A stretch of DNA of 64,000 nucleotides from Gardnerella vaginalis ATCC 14018 = JCM 11026. GTDB lineage: Bacteria; Actinomycetota; Actinomycetes; Actinomycetales; Bifidobacteriaceae. Below the pieces are notes generated by a model that did no database searches, was not told where the DNA came from, and saw only the letters and a program-made list of their open reading frames with translations. The stretch spans positions 1,054,001 to 1,118,000 of the forward strand of contig NZ_AP012332.1 of the NCBI RefSeq assembly GCF_001042655.1. The letters are read 5' to 3'. The position numbers and the translations under genes are program-made. Positions 27,501 through 35,899 of the stretch are shown here, in pieces; within the stretch, counting starts at the first letter, position 1, and every line of letters starts with the position of its first letter.

Positions 27501-27880
27501 AGAACAATAATCTTTATCTTTGCGTAAGATTCCTGTATATAACCCTGATTGTTGTTAGAAAAATCACCACCATAATTACTAACAAAATCTGCGCTAGAAA
27601 TTAGACCAGATAATGTTGTTGGTTCTATTTGAACATTAAAAGATGTTACAGATTCTTTTTCTACTCTATTAGCACAATCAGCTACAACAATAGTTCCTGG
27701 AAGAACAGTTTGATTTATTAAAGCTTGCAAAGTGTCTTCATAAAACCGCGTATCTCTCTCAACACTCATTATTGAAATAATCGACGAATCAACTTCGCGC
27801 GGTTGCTTGCGATTTAAAGCTGAAAAAACGTGTAAAACATTATTTTCAAACGTATCAGTCTCAGCGGTTAATGAATCCAT
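24581..27880 (-). CDS. Large membrane glycosyltransferase (GT2 domain plus polytopic membrane region)
   Basis: About 1,099 residues. The N-terminal third is a family 2 glycosyltransferase: metal/sugar-nucleotide motif LWLLHDDSKP near residue 160 and the acceptor-side FEESNDFCRRVILSGGRVAVV near residue 270. A first membrane pair (about 325-370) is followed by a dozen hydrophobic helices from about 440 to 880, then a large extracytoplasmic region and a final helix near the C-terminus. It probably builds or extends an envelope polysaccharide. The start MDSLTAETD was chosen; an in-frame ATG 12 codons earlier is possible, and no clear ribosome site helps. Divergent from the LCP gene; followed by DUF5719. 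Confidence 0.8.
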   Translation of the reverse strand: MDSLTAETDTFENNVLHVFSALNRKQPREVDSSIISIMSVERDTRFYEDTLQALINQTVLPGTIVVADCANRVEKESVTSFNVQIEPTTLSGLISSADFVSNYGGDFSNNNQGYIQESYAKIKIIVLPIKSAKSFGDAVEKSLRKLLPLQGVKSLWLLHDDSKPCDNKCLEALRETWRNTPTACILGAKQVDWQGKILHNVGMYAWKHRVHSLTVEGEPDQEQYDFRGDVYSVSLAGALVSLSAWQTMRGTQPWLTTFEESNDFCRRVILSGGRVAVVPKARIAHKRARFDGIRTRSGEERPVEKSSICYGSAYSIMAKQRYLYTDIRVIMWPIVWLCSLPMSLIRALQSLFAKQPYVAFMHLMLPWIALAQFPKAIFARRRVSRVAKVSLKRLSSLIASRSQITRWKDKTVAFKTQKKGVILSPLARRHLHKRILLRWSAAIFASLLVFAAVMLLYGAPISKIFSGSSLYSSQLLPTGSSFNQLFNSAIGSYIPDDGFASAIPPSPLLIIWMLASIVFGGNTIAAVSVIFFLAAPAMLLSFWALAGVFTRSDIVRVCSGICWTMIAMAFGIFARGDLPMLLTMVFLPAAFAFAFHAVGMYVTEDPVLPVPSIQCAACASLCFMIPLAACPQLILPMIVIFVASLIMVRSHRFMLALMPIPSVLVLLPTLGSVVRYFESGMWRQLFATMAVPSQKINGAPRVVNYLDVLLRAFNIDLNHFSSQSLPIMQLRGIIMIVFAVLALLMALASLALPFALRTSRMMWVVIVSGMALSLVASRVVIAADFDGPISSSVLPGVCLSALGVLACMCMVAGKAVHRFEPLRRSNINIDNNPDDYTTRVSKRAAIRRSAKAMLRKIIHLARGILAFGIFAVAILLGLFAITSGPLTSVYASDNGLPMVVSDYLRKNDSNRVLAIKAINSRELDISLMRTVRGDLIDLSPALQVRDVLYGYSPSRNTLYYAASKLLSHADDESIETLKQLGIGGIYIVDDSIAKTNLSANNSILSSDSTSNKEATENLIANVNASDGTQLVVSSDHGTYCRFDVDNSKKSVSKTSIYSHSRPLSWRMPWFIVFALVLLLYCLVALPRFNNSNLIERLDD

Positions 27881-27943
27881 ACATAATAGTGTACGCAAGG
27901 GGTATGTATTATGCATGTTTAGATAATTCTCAATAGAATGCAC

Positions 27944-27949
27944 TATAAT
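27944..27949 (+). promoter_or_regulatory. -10 element for the first LCP gene
   Basis: A perfect TATAAT lies 36 bases before the LCP start codon; the matching -35 region (AGATAA, 17 bases upstream) is poor. Confidence 0.45.
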
Positions 27950-27984
27950 AGTAGCTTATATGTGTGTTTACGAAAGAAGGAAGC

Positions 27985-29439
27985 ATGGCAGCCTCTCGCT
28001 ATGAACAAGACCGCCGGTACCAAACTAACTATTGGGACTCCTCAGCTCCACATCATAGCTTAAGCAATCATATTTTATATAATTCTCGTAAATTAATTTC
28101 TATTGTTATTGTTGCCATTCTAGCCTTCTTTTCTACAATCATAGCAGCTGTTTGGCTTGATTTTTCGTCTACAATACAATCTCGTGTTGTTAACATGATT
28201 ACAAAAGATGGCAAAAAAGTTCAAGCAGTAGACCCTAACGCTGGTAAAACAATCAACATTCTTGTTCTTGGTCAAGATACTCGAGAAGGCAGAAACCGTG
28301 CTTTTCAGGGCGGTGGCGAAGATGAAAATCATCAATCAGATACGGCGATGATTGTTCAAATCAGCGCAGACAGATCCTATATAAATATTGTTTCTATTCC
28401 AAGAGACTCAATGGTTAAAGCAGCATCATGCAATACGACTAATGGAAAAATTCCTTCCAGGCGCAAAGTGATGTTCAATTCTATTTTTGCTCTTGGGTAC
28501 GCTAAAGGCGGCGATTTAGCATCGGCAGCATCGTGCACTCTTGCAACAGTAAATGAAATTACTGGATTAGATATAACTAATTTCATTGTTGCAGACTTTA
28601 GTGGTCTAAGCGACATGATTAACGCAATAGGCGGCGTAAATTTGTGTATTCCAGTAGATACTAAAGATTACTACACTGGAGTTAATTTAAAGCACGGATT
28701 ACAGCATTTAGATGGTGTTCAAGCAACACAGTATGCAAGAATGAGGCATGATACTGCAAGCGACGGCTCAGATATTATGCGAACTACGCGTCAACAATAT
28801 CTACTAAAACAGCTTATTCATCAAGCATTGTCTAAAAACTTGTTCACACAATCAGGTCAGCTATATCAGCTTGCAAAATCTGCTCTAAAATCGCTTAATA
28901 TAAGCGAAGGATTAGCAAATCCCGCAACACTGGTTGGATTAGCAACAAGCCTTCACAAGTTAAATACTTCTAATATTTATGCACAAACAATACCGATTAC
29001 AGCTGATCCAGCTGACGAGAATCGTGTTATTCTTGACGACAGTGCAGAAGACGTTTGGGAATTGATGAGAGAAAATAAACCACTTACTAAGCATCTTGCC
29101 TCTAAGCAAAGTAAGTCTGAAAAATCTACAAAGAAAAATTCTAAAGAAGATAAAAAATCAACTTCTAAAGATTCCAATGTCTCAAATGACGATTCGGATA
29201 ATACGAACGGTACAGGTTCCTACGATTCTACAAATAGCGGACCAGCAGGAAAACTTAGCGCTATTAATCCAAAAACTGGATTAGCTAAAGACGAATTAGG
29301 CAGACTAATAGACCCAAATAGTGGAGGCATAGTGGATCCAAATGATGGAACAATAAGAGATCCAAATACTGGGCATTACATGGGTATTGCAGATAAATAC
29401 TTAAATAACACTATTTGCGCAGTTCCAAAAGGGAAATAA
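27985..29439 (+). CDS. LytR-CpsA-Psr (LCP) family protein
   Basis: A 484-residue membrane protein with one N-terminal transmembrane segment (about residues 30-55) and an extracytoplasmic LCP domain. LCP signatures are LVLGQDTREGRN, SDTAMIVQI, VSIPRDSMV and, near the end, YARMRHDTASDGSDIMRTTR; Arg and Asp at these positions bind the polyprenyl-pyrophosphate. LCP enzymes attach glycopolymers to peptidoglycan. After the domain come a Lys-rich stretch and a hydrophilic Asp/Gly/Asn-rich tail. AAGGAAGC precedes the chosen ATG. A second LCP gene follows. Confidence 0.93.
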   Translation: MAASRYEQDRRYQTNYWDSSAPHHSLSNHILYNSRKLISIVIVAILAFFSTIIAAVWLDFSSTIQSRVVNMITKDGKKVQAVDPNAGKTINILVLGQDTREGRNRAFQGGGEDENHQSDTAMIVQISADRSYINIVSIPRDSMVKAASCNTTNGKIPSRRKVMFNSIFALGYAKGGDLASAASCTLATVNEITGLDITNFIVADFSGLSDMINAIGGVNLCIPVDTKDYYTGVNLKHGLQHLDGVQATQYARMRHDTASDGSDIMRTTRQQYLLKQLIHQALSKNLFTQSGQLYQLAKSALKSLNISEGLANPATLVGLATSLHKLNTSNIYAQTIPITADPADENRVILDDSAEDVWELMRENKPLTKHLASKQSKSEKSTKKNSKEDKKSTSKDSNVSNDDSDNTNGTGSYDSTNSGPAGKLSAINPKTGLAKDELGRLIDPNSGGIVDPNDGTIRDPNTGHYMGIADKYLNNTICAVPKGK

Positions 29440-29580
29440 TAAGAAAGATAGAAAATATATTTTCGACACTACTTTATAACCACAATGCTTTATAATGCCA
29501 TTGTTAGTTATTGCATTGAGTTAATACGATTAGAAATTATTAATTAGCAAACACATACGAGTTATGCTACAGGAGGATAA

Positions 29581-30966
29581 ATGAGCCAGCAACGTCCAGA
29601 AGACGCTTCAGGGAATCAGAATAATCCTCCTAGTTTTGCACCATCTAATCGTAGAAAAAATAAGAATGGCTCTTACTCACACAATACAAGCGCAAATAAT
29701 GGAAATGCAATACCGAGTTTTCCTCCTAAACAGAATCACAAATTTAAAGAAATAGAAAATCAAAACTCACAAATCAATCAAAAAGCACCATCTTTTGCAC
29801 CAACATCGCGCAAAAACGGCAACACAAGTCATCCAAAAATATCGAATATAACACCATCAATTAATGTGCAACCGATTAGCACAGCATATTCAAATTCCGA
29901 ATCGTATATGATTTCACCTGAGTCTTATATAGGAACGTCTAATAAAATCTTTGAAAAACCAGACGATGTAGAATCAATTGATAATCCTGCTAATAACCCT
30001 ATAGGTTATAGAAAAAAACATCATTTCTTAAAATATTTAACTTTATTGTTAGTAACGCTCTTAATTATTGTAGGAGTGTGTGGAGCGTTATCTTGGAACT
30101 GGGTTGATTCACAAATAAAACGCGAACCATGGTTGACTAATACAGAAGACACTCAAGAAACAACATGGCTTATTCTAGGATCAGACCAGAGAGAAGGCGA
30201 AGAGGCTAAAGAGATAACAGGCTTTAGAACAGACACTATTCTTGTACTAACAAAACCTGTAAGCGGACACAGCTCTTTAATATCAATTCCAAGAGATTCG
30301 CTTGTTTCAATAAATGGTCAGCAAATGAAAATAAACACTGTTGCGCAAGATATTGGAAAACGAGCCTTAACAAAAACAGTCGAAAAAATAACTGGTCACA
30401 AAATAGATCATGTAGCAGAAATAAAATTCGAAGGACTTACAAAAGTTGTAAATTCTTTGGGCGGAATAGATTTATGCTATAACCGTACTGTAAATGATGC
30501 ATACAGTGGTCTTAATTGGACAGCTGGATGCCATAGTGTAGACGGAACAGTTGCGCTAGCTTTTTCCAGAATGAGATACGCGGATCCACAATCCGACTTT
30601 GGTAGAGCGGCAAGACAACGCATGGTGATAAGCGCAATAATGAAAAAAGCATTATCTAGCAGCACACTTACAAATTTTGGGACCGTAAAAGGATTTGCAA
30701 AAGCATCTCTCGATTCAGCAATGTTAGACGAAAACACAAATCCTGGAACACTACTAAACATGGGGCTTGCGTTTAAAGAAGCTACAGGAAAAGATGGTGT
30801 AACGGGAACAGTTTATTGGACAAACCCTGATTATGAGGTTTACGGAGTCGGATCATCAGTATTGTTAGACGACGCCAAGAATATTGAATTATTCAACCAG
30901 TTATCTGCAGGAACACATGCTCCTGGAAGCGTGGGAACACTTGCAGAATTAATGAATCAACAATAA
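29581..30966 (+). CDS. LytR-CpsA-Psr (LCP) family protein, second copy
   Basis: A 461-residue protein with a long cytosolic N-terminus (about 145 residues, Asn/Ser/Lys-rich and repetitive, with recurring PSFAPT segments), one membrane helix near residue 155 and an LCP domain with LILGSDQREGEE, FRTDTILVLT, SIPRDSLVSI and ALAFSRMRYADPQSDFGRAA. AGGAGGATAA precedes the ATG. It probably acts beside the first LCP protein as a cell-wall glycopolymer ligase with a different acceptor; that is inference. The start is secure. Confidence 0.93.
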   Translation: MSQQRPEDASGNQNNPPSFAPSNRRKNKNGSYSHNTSANNGNAIPSFPPKQNHKFKEIENQNSQINQKAPSFAPTSRKNGNTSHPKISNITPSINVQPISTAYSNSESYMISPESYIGTSNKIFEKPDDVESIDNPANNPIGYRKKHHFLKYLTLLLVTLLIIVGVCGALSWNWVDSQIKREPWLTNTEDTQETTWLILGSDQREGEEAKEITGFRTDTILVLTKPVSGHSSLISIPRDSLVSINGQQMKINTVAQDIGKRALTKTVEKITGHKIDHVAEIKFEGLTKVVNSLGGIDLCYNRTVNDAYSGLNWTAGCHSVDGTVALAFSRMRYADPQSDFGRAARQRMVISAIMKKALSSSTLTNFGTVKGFAKASLDSAMLDENTNPGTLLNMGLAFKEATGKDGVTGTVYWTNPDYEVYGVGSSVLLDDAKNIELFNQLSAGTHAPGSVGTLAELMNQQ

Positions 30967-31062
30967 TACGAATACGATTAACACGATTAACACAAAAAGT
31001 TTTATCGTATTTAAACCTTTAACCACACTGCTAGATTTTTCTTGCACAAACTGTAAAAACTC

Positions 31063-32952
31063 ATGCATGATTGCGTTATGGAATATAAGGAATGTAAAAA
31101 CTACGGAAACTATGAAAACAACGCAATCTATAATAAAAACGCATCCTCAAAATCAATGTTTTGGATGCAGATTATCGCTAATATTGTGCCAATTTTTGCC
31201 AATATTGCTCTAGCAATAATGGCGTGCTTGCAAAAAAGTTGGATGATGTTAGCTATGGTTGTCCCAAGCATAATGATGTATATTGCTTGCTTAATACCAC
31301 AAATTATTCAATACAATGTGAATAAGAAAAGTGATAACAAAAACGAAAATAATATTAAAAAACGTGTTGAAACACAATTTTCTAAAAGGATAAGTCGCCA
31401 GCATGTTCAAGGTGTTCCAAATACGCTTGTTCCAATAAATTTAGAAGCAATACTGATAAATAATGCTAATCAAATAAGCAACATAAGTAATTCTAAAAAT
31501 ATAGTAAATAGCAGTACTCCTCCATGGAAAAATGTTGTTTACTCTTGGCTAAAATCTTCCAATGAGTCAAATAAAAAACTCGTAGCACCAATCGGGATAA
31601 GTGAAAACGGATATTTTTGTTTAGACCTTATTAGAAACGGACCACACGCTCTTGTAGCAGGTACAACAGGCTCAGGCAAATCTGTGTTACTAACATCATG
31701 GTGTTTGGCTTTAGCATTCAACTACTCCCCCAAATCTTTGCAATTTGTTTTTATGGATTTTAAAGGTGGAGCCACATTTGATGCTCTTTCCACACTCCCA
31801 CACAGCATTGGGAATGTAGGAGATCTAAACCTTCAACATGCAGTAAGAGCACTTAGAGGATTAGAAAAAGAATTAGATAGAAGAGAAAGATTAGTAGCAT
31901 GCCAAGGATGCCATGATATTAATCAAGTAAAACCATACCAGCCTTCACTGGCTATTGTTATAGACGAATTTCACGCATTAAAAAATCAATTGCCAGACTA
32001 CATGAATCGTCTTATACGAATAGCATCAGTTGGAAGATCCTTAGGAATGCACCTTATAGCATGCACACAGAATCCAATGGCACAAGTAAATGCAGACATG
32101 AAAGCAAATATGTCTATAAACATATGTTTAAGAGTTAGAGATGCAATGCAATCTCATGAATTATTAGGATCATCTTGTGCAGCGAGCATAAATCCAAACA
32201 ATCCTGGAGCAGCATACTGCAACACTGGAGATGGAATAATAGCATTACAATGCTCACAAAGCAGAAACAAAGATTCTCTTATACAAGCAATAAAATTAGC
32301 TGGAAAATTCTACTACTATAATCAACCTAAACAACTATTCAGTGCTCCATTACCAAGATATTTAGGTTATTCAACAATCAAAAATTATTGCAATAATACT
32401 TTTTGCAACGATAAATCTTCTAGGTTTAATTCTGACTTTAGCTATGACTTAAGTAAAGAAGATGGATTGTTAATAGGCTTAAAAGACGATGGCATTAATT
32501 TAAGCGAGGCAATTCTACCTACAAATCTGGGAAATATCGCAATTATTGGAGGAAATAAGAGAGGAAAAACTAATCTTATAAACGTAATTTCTAAAGCTAT
32601 AAAATCAAGAAACACATACAACAATTCGCAAAATATTTATATTTTAGACAATGCAGACTCACTGCTAGAACCTTTTAGTAGCGACACAAAGTCTCAAGAA
32701 TTTCAAAGTAAACTAGTCAATCCAAAAATAACTGTAATTTTCTGCGCACAAAACGCAAGGCATATTCGCATACCAGAACAAGCACCAGTAAGAATAATAT
32801 TCCCAACAGGAGATGCTGGGACAGATACAATGCTCGGAATACCATCAGACTTGCTAAAAACTCTTAATGTAGATGATTATCAAACTCCAGGAAGATGCGT
32901 AATGGTAATTCCTGGAAGTGCTAATCTATTACAGATTTTAAGTTTTACATAA
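31063..32952 (+). CDS. EssC/FtsK-like tandem ATPase with two N-terminal membrane helices
   Basis: A 629-residue protein. Two hydrophobic helices (about residues 30-75) precede two P-loop domains. The first is complete: Walker A GTTGSGKS near residue 200, Walker B LAIVIDEFHAL near 298, typical of FtsK/SpoIIIE. The second has GGNKRGKT near 495 and IYILDNADSLL near 525, and looks more divergent. Tandem ATPases after two helices resemble EssC/EccC of type VII secretion, not the DNA translocase FtsK. No WXG100 gene or other secretion component is nearby. The start is uncertain; a Met six codons in is possible. Confidence 0.72.
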   Translation: MHDCVMEYKECKNYGNYENNAIYNKNASSKSMFWMQIIANIVPIFANIALAIMACLQKSWMMLAMVVPSIMMYIACLIPQIIQYNVNKKSDNKNENNIKKRVETQFSKRISRQHVQGVPNTLVPINLEAILINNANQISNISNSKNIVNSSTPPWKNVVYSWLKSSNESNKKLVAPIGISENGYFCLDLIRNGPHALVAGTTGSGKSVLLTSWCLALAFNYSPKSLQFVFMDFKGGATFDALSTLPHSIGNVGDLNLQHAVRALRGLEKELDRRERLVACQGCHDINQVKPYQPSLAIVIDEFHALKNQLPDYMNRLIRIASVGRSLGMHLIACTQNPMAQVNADMKANMSINICLRVRDAMQSHELLGSSCAASINPNNPGAAYCNTGDGIIALQCSQSRNKDSLIQAIKLAGKFYYYNQPKQLFSAPLPRYLGYSTIKNYCNNTFCNDKSSRFNSDFSYDLSKEDGLLIGLKDDGINLSEAILPTNLGNIAIIGGNKRGKTNLINVISKAIKSRNTYNNSQNIYILDNADSLLEPFSSDTKSQEFQSKLVNPKITVIFCAQNARHIRIPEQAPVRIIFPTGDAGTDTMLGIPSDLLKTLNVDDYQTPGRCVMVIPGSANLLQILSFT

Positions 32953-33131
32953 GGCTTTACATAAAAAATATTTTAAATTATTCAAAAAATTAAAAAAATA
33001 AAAAATTCTTAAAAAAGTCTTGAAAAAAAGTTATATTCATGGTTTCCTTGAGTGCGGATAGTTTTTAAAAACAAAGTTTAATAATAGTTTTAACCAGCGT
33101 AAGCTACGTTTTTTAAAGGGGATATTTATTT

Positions 33132-33404
33132 ATGAGCAGCGCATTTGATTGGCGTTCAAAAGCAGCATGCAGAGACAAAGATCCTGAGCTTTTCTTCCCA
33201 GTAGGAAGTAACAGTGCATCTAATCAGCAGGTTGAGGAAGCCAAAGCAGTGTGCAGAACTTGTAACGTTGCAGACAATTGCCTAAGATGCGCGCTTGAAA
33301 CAAGCCAAGATTACGGCGTATGGGGTGGTCTTAGTGAAGATGAACGACGATCACTAAAACGCAGGGCTATACGTGCAAGAAGAAACCAAAATGCAGAACT
33401 GTAA
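33132..33404 (+). CDS. whiB1: WhiB-family iron-sulfur transcription factor (WhiB1-like)
   Basis: A 90-residue WhiB protein with the four cluster-binding Cys at 13, 41, 44 and 50, an extra Cys at 53, the conserved G-V-W-G-G turn at residues 62-66 and a basic C-terminus for DNA binding. The N-terminus FDWRSKAACRDKDPELFFPV closely resembles WhiB1 of mycobacteria, and the neighbour is a PdtaS-like kinase as in those species. WhiB1 is an NO-sensitive [4Fe-4S] protein that works with the major sigma factor. It is convergent with pdtaS, eight bases apart. Confidence 0.93.
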   Translation: MSSAFDWRSKAACRDKDPELFFPVGSNSASNQQVEEAKAVCRTCNVADNCLRCALETSQDYGVWGGLSEDERRSLKRRAIRARRNQNAEL

Positions 33405-33411
33405 TCTACAT

Positions 33412-34896
33412 CTACTCCACTCCTGGAACTCGTAGCTTAATGTCGAGAAGAACACGAGTTCCACCTTCTCTACGTTGCTCCCATTTAACTGTTCCGCCAA
33501 AGTCGTTAGTAACAAAAGTATTGATTAACTGAGTGCCTAACCCAGATCCAGAAGACTTAGCCATACCGTGCAAAGACTCACTTTCAATACCCTCTCCATC
33601 ATCTTCGACGACGATACTCAAATTATCCCCACCTCTACCAACAGAAATCTTAATATGTCCTTCACTAACTCCCTCAAAACCATGCTCTACTGCGTTAGTC
33701 ACAAGTTCTGTTAAAACAATAGAAAGAGGAGTTGCATCTTGTGCTGCCAACATGCCAAACTTGCCACAAAAATCTATCGTAATATTCTGATTTTGCGAAG
33801 CAAGCTCAATAGACATTTTAAGCAAACTAGAAATAACCTTATCAAAATCAACAACCTCATCAGCTGTTTGACTTAAACCTTCGTGGACAAGAGCAATCGT
33901 CTGAACGCGTCTTTGTGCTTCTTCTAATTCTTTACGTACTTCTGCAGACTTAGTTTTTCTAGCTTGAAGACGAAGCAAAGCAGAAACAGCTTGAAGATTA
34001 TTCTTAACACGATGATGAATTTCAGAAATAGTAGCATTCTTAGTTTGAAGCTCTTTTTCCCTACGGAGAACCTCTGTAACATCACGACAAAGAACAACTG
34101 CACCCGTTCGATCATTTGGACCATACAATGGAAGCGAGCGCATAGAAACAACAGAATTATTAACTTCTAGTTCGCAATCAACATCCGCTTTACCGCTTAG
34201 TACAAGAGGCAAACTTTCAGGAACAACATCGTTTGTGTGCAACAATCTTGCTCCAAACTCGCATAGAAACTCGCCTTGCATAGTGTCTAATCCGCCTAAT
34301 CTACGGAAACAGCTAATTGCGTTAGGAGAAGCATAGCGCACAACTCCGCTTTCTTCTAAAATAATAAAACCATCTGCAACTCTAGCATTGTGGCGCTGAT
34401 TTAGCATTGAATCGTGGTATGGAAATTGCTCTCGCGAAATCATGTCGAACAGAGTTTTGCCAGCATTAATGCTTTCGGTCTCATACCTACCGTTTGATTC
34501 TCTTGTAGCAAGATTTGTTTCTCTAAGAACAAGACCTAACGTCTTGCCATTATGACGCACTGGGGCGTAAACATTACAAACTGTTGCTCTTCCAACAGTT
34601 CTTAATACAGAAGAGTGGAAGCTTGTTTCTTTACTCATTGCTGCATTTAATTCTTGATGCATTGATTCGTCTAGTTTTACACCTAGTAAATCTTCAGTTC
34701 TAAGTGTGATTGCTGTAGACGGACGACATTGTTCTGCTACAACGTAATCACCATTGCCGTTTTGAATAATCAAAAGCAAGTCTGCAAAACTTAAGTCTGC
34801 TATTACCTGCCAGTCTGCTACAAGGTGATGCAGCCATTCGCGATCAGACTCATCAAAATCTGGACGCGTTGCAAGAATATGAGAAAAATCAGCCAT
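33412..34896 (-). CDS. pdtaS: PdtaS-like sensor histidine kinase
   Basis: A 494-residue soluble kinase. The N-terminal domain (VADWQVIADLSFADLLLIIQ near 25-45) is GAF-like, followed by a PAS domain (about 170-280). A HisKA_2 helix region with EIHHRVKNNLQAVSALLRLQ holds the phosphorylated His, and the HATPase domain contains ELVTNAVEHGFEG and GEGIES. In mycobacteria PdtaS signals to the antiterminator PdtaR. No PdtaR gene is next to it here. The ATG at 34896 was chosen over GTG two codons earlier. No membrane segment is visible. Confidence 0.9.
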   Translation of the reverse strand: MADFSHILATRPDFDESDREWLHHLVADWQVIADLSFADLLLIIQNGNGDYVVAEQCRPSTAITLRTEDLLGVKLDESMHQELNAAMSKETSFHSSVLRTVGRATVCNVYAPVRHNGKTLGLVLRETNLATRESNGRYETESINAGKTLFDMISREQFPYHDSMLNQRHNARVADGFIILEESGVVRYASPNAISCFRRLGGLDTMQGEFLCEFGARLLHTNDVVPESLPLVLSGKADVDCELEVNNSVVSMRSLPLYGPNDRTGAVVLCRDVTEVLRREKELQTKNATISEIHHRVKNNLQAVSALLRLQARKTKSAEVRKELEEAQRRVQTIALVHEGLSQTADEVVDFDKVISSLLKMSIELASQNQNITIDFCGKFGMLAAQDATPLSIVLTELVTNAVEHGFEGVSEGHIKISVGRGGDNLSIVVEDDGEGIESESLHGMAKSSGSGLGTQLINTFVTNDFGGTVKWEQRREGGTRVLLDIKLRVPGVE

Positions 34897-34902
34897 AACC
34901 AC

Positions 34903-35150
34903 AATAATATAGCCACATGGATAAATCTAAAACTATGGAGGATTTACTCCTACCAATTACGTGGCAACAAATTACAATAACTCTTTTAATAAAATAGTCT
35001 TATAAATTTCTGTTCATAGATTTCTGTTAATAAAATAAATTTACGACTTTCCATATTTGTACGAACAAAAGTTAGTTTAAATTTGCATCGTTTCTTATAT
35101 TTCACTCCAAATCATGATTTGCATAATTTCTATGCAGCAAACCGAATACA
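34903..35150. other. Intergenic region between pdtaS and hicA
   Basis: AT-rich DNA without a credible ORF; it should contain the pdtaS promoter. Confidence 0.5.
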
Positions 35151-35186
35151 TTGACACCATATGTAACACCACTTATAATTTTATAA
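35151..35186 (+). promoter_or_regulatory. Consensus promoter of hicAB with a TTATAA dyad
   Basis: TTGACA (35151-35156) and TATAAT (35174-35179), 17 bases apart, match the sigma70-type consensus exactly. TTATAA-TT-TTATAA (35173-35186) overlaps the -10 box and is a candidate HicB operator. Confidence 0.85.
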
Positions 35187-35218
35187 ACACCAAAAACACG
35201 CTATTAACTGGGGGTGAA

Positions 35219-35485
35219 ATGTCGCAATGGGACAAATTACTTAAGCGAATACTTAGCTTATCTAAAGATATGAGATTTGAGGAATTGAAAAAAGTGCTAG
35301 AAGCCTACGGATATGAAATGTGCAATCCAAGAAGCGGAAGCAGTCATTATACTTTTCGCAAAAATCACGCCAACCCAATTACAATTCCTAAGCATGAACC
35401 AATCAAAAAGATATACGTAGAAATGGTGAAATCTGTAGTAGAAGCAGAAGACGAAGAAATAAAAGAGGAAAATCAAATATGGTGA
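35219..35485 (+). CDS. hicA: HicA-family toxin (mRNA interferase)
   Basis: An 88-residue HicA protein with a double-stranded RNA-binding-like fold. The catalytic His is in RSGSSHYTFRK (His43), and the helix FEELKKVLEAYGYEM precedes it, as in the family. HicA cleaves mRNA when unneutralised. The ATG with GGGGGTG upstream was chosen over a longer open frame. It overlaps hicB by seven bases, toxin first. The C-terminus carries an unusually acidic extension (VVEAEDEEIKEENQIW). Confidence 0.92.
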   Translation: MSQWDKLLKRILSLSKDMRFEELKKVLEAYGYEMCNPRSGSSHYTFRKNHANPITIPKHEPIKKIYVEMVKSVVEAEDEEIKEENQIW

Positions 35486-35877
35486 AAACACTTACGAATA
35501 AAACGCTTAGCTACTACATGTCACTCCCATACAAGCTGGAGATTGTAAAAGATCCAGATGAAGGCGGATTTGTGTCCTACTACCCTGATTTGCCAGGGTG
35601 CATGAGTTCTGGAGAATCCGAACAAGAAGCAGCAGCAAATGCGCAGGATGCTAAAAAGGCTTGGCTGGAAGCCGCACTTCAAAGCAAAGTAAACATAAAA
35701 GAGCCGTCTTACCATGAGATAAATGATTATTCTGGGCAATTCAAATTGCGTCTTCCTAAAGAATTACACAGACAATTGTCTGAGCAATCTCAAGCCGAAG
35801 GCATAAGCATGAACCAGTATTGCGTTTATCTTCTTTCGCAAAACAACGCTATTGAGCGCGTGCTTGAGCGAGCATAG
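35479..35877 (+). CDS. hicB: HicB-family antitoxin
   Basis: A 132-residue HicB antitoxin. The N-terminal partially degraded RNase-H-like fold includes DPDEGGFVSYYPDLPGCMSS and the conserved downstream EAAANAQDA helix. The C-terminal segment FKLRLPKELHRQLSEQSQAE, followed by GISMNQYCVYLLS, is a ribbon-helix-helix DNA-binding domain, so it probably represses the operon. A consensus promoter lies upstream of hicA. The pair is typical of mobile or accessory DNA. Confidence 0.93.
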   Translation: MVKTLTNKTLSYYMSLPYKLEIVKDPDEGGFVSYYPDLPGCMSSGESEQEAAANAQDAKKAWLEAALQSKVNIKEPSYHEINDYSGQFKLRLPKELHRQLSEQSQAEGISMNQYCVYLLSQNNAIERVLERA

Positions 35878-35899
35878 AAAATAAATACCTAGCTATTTG

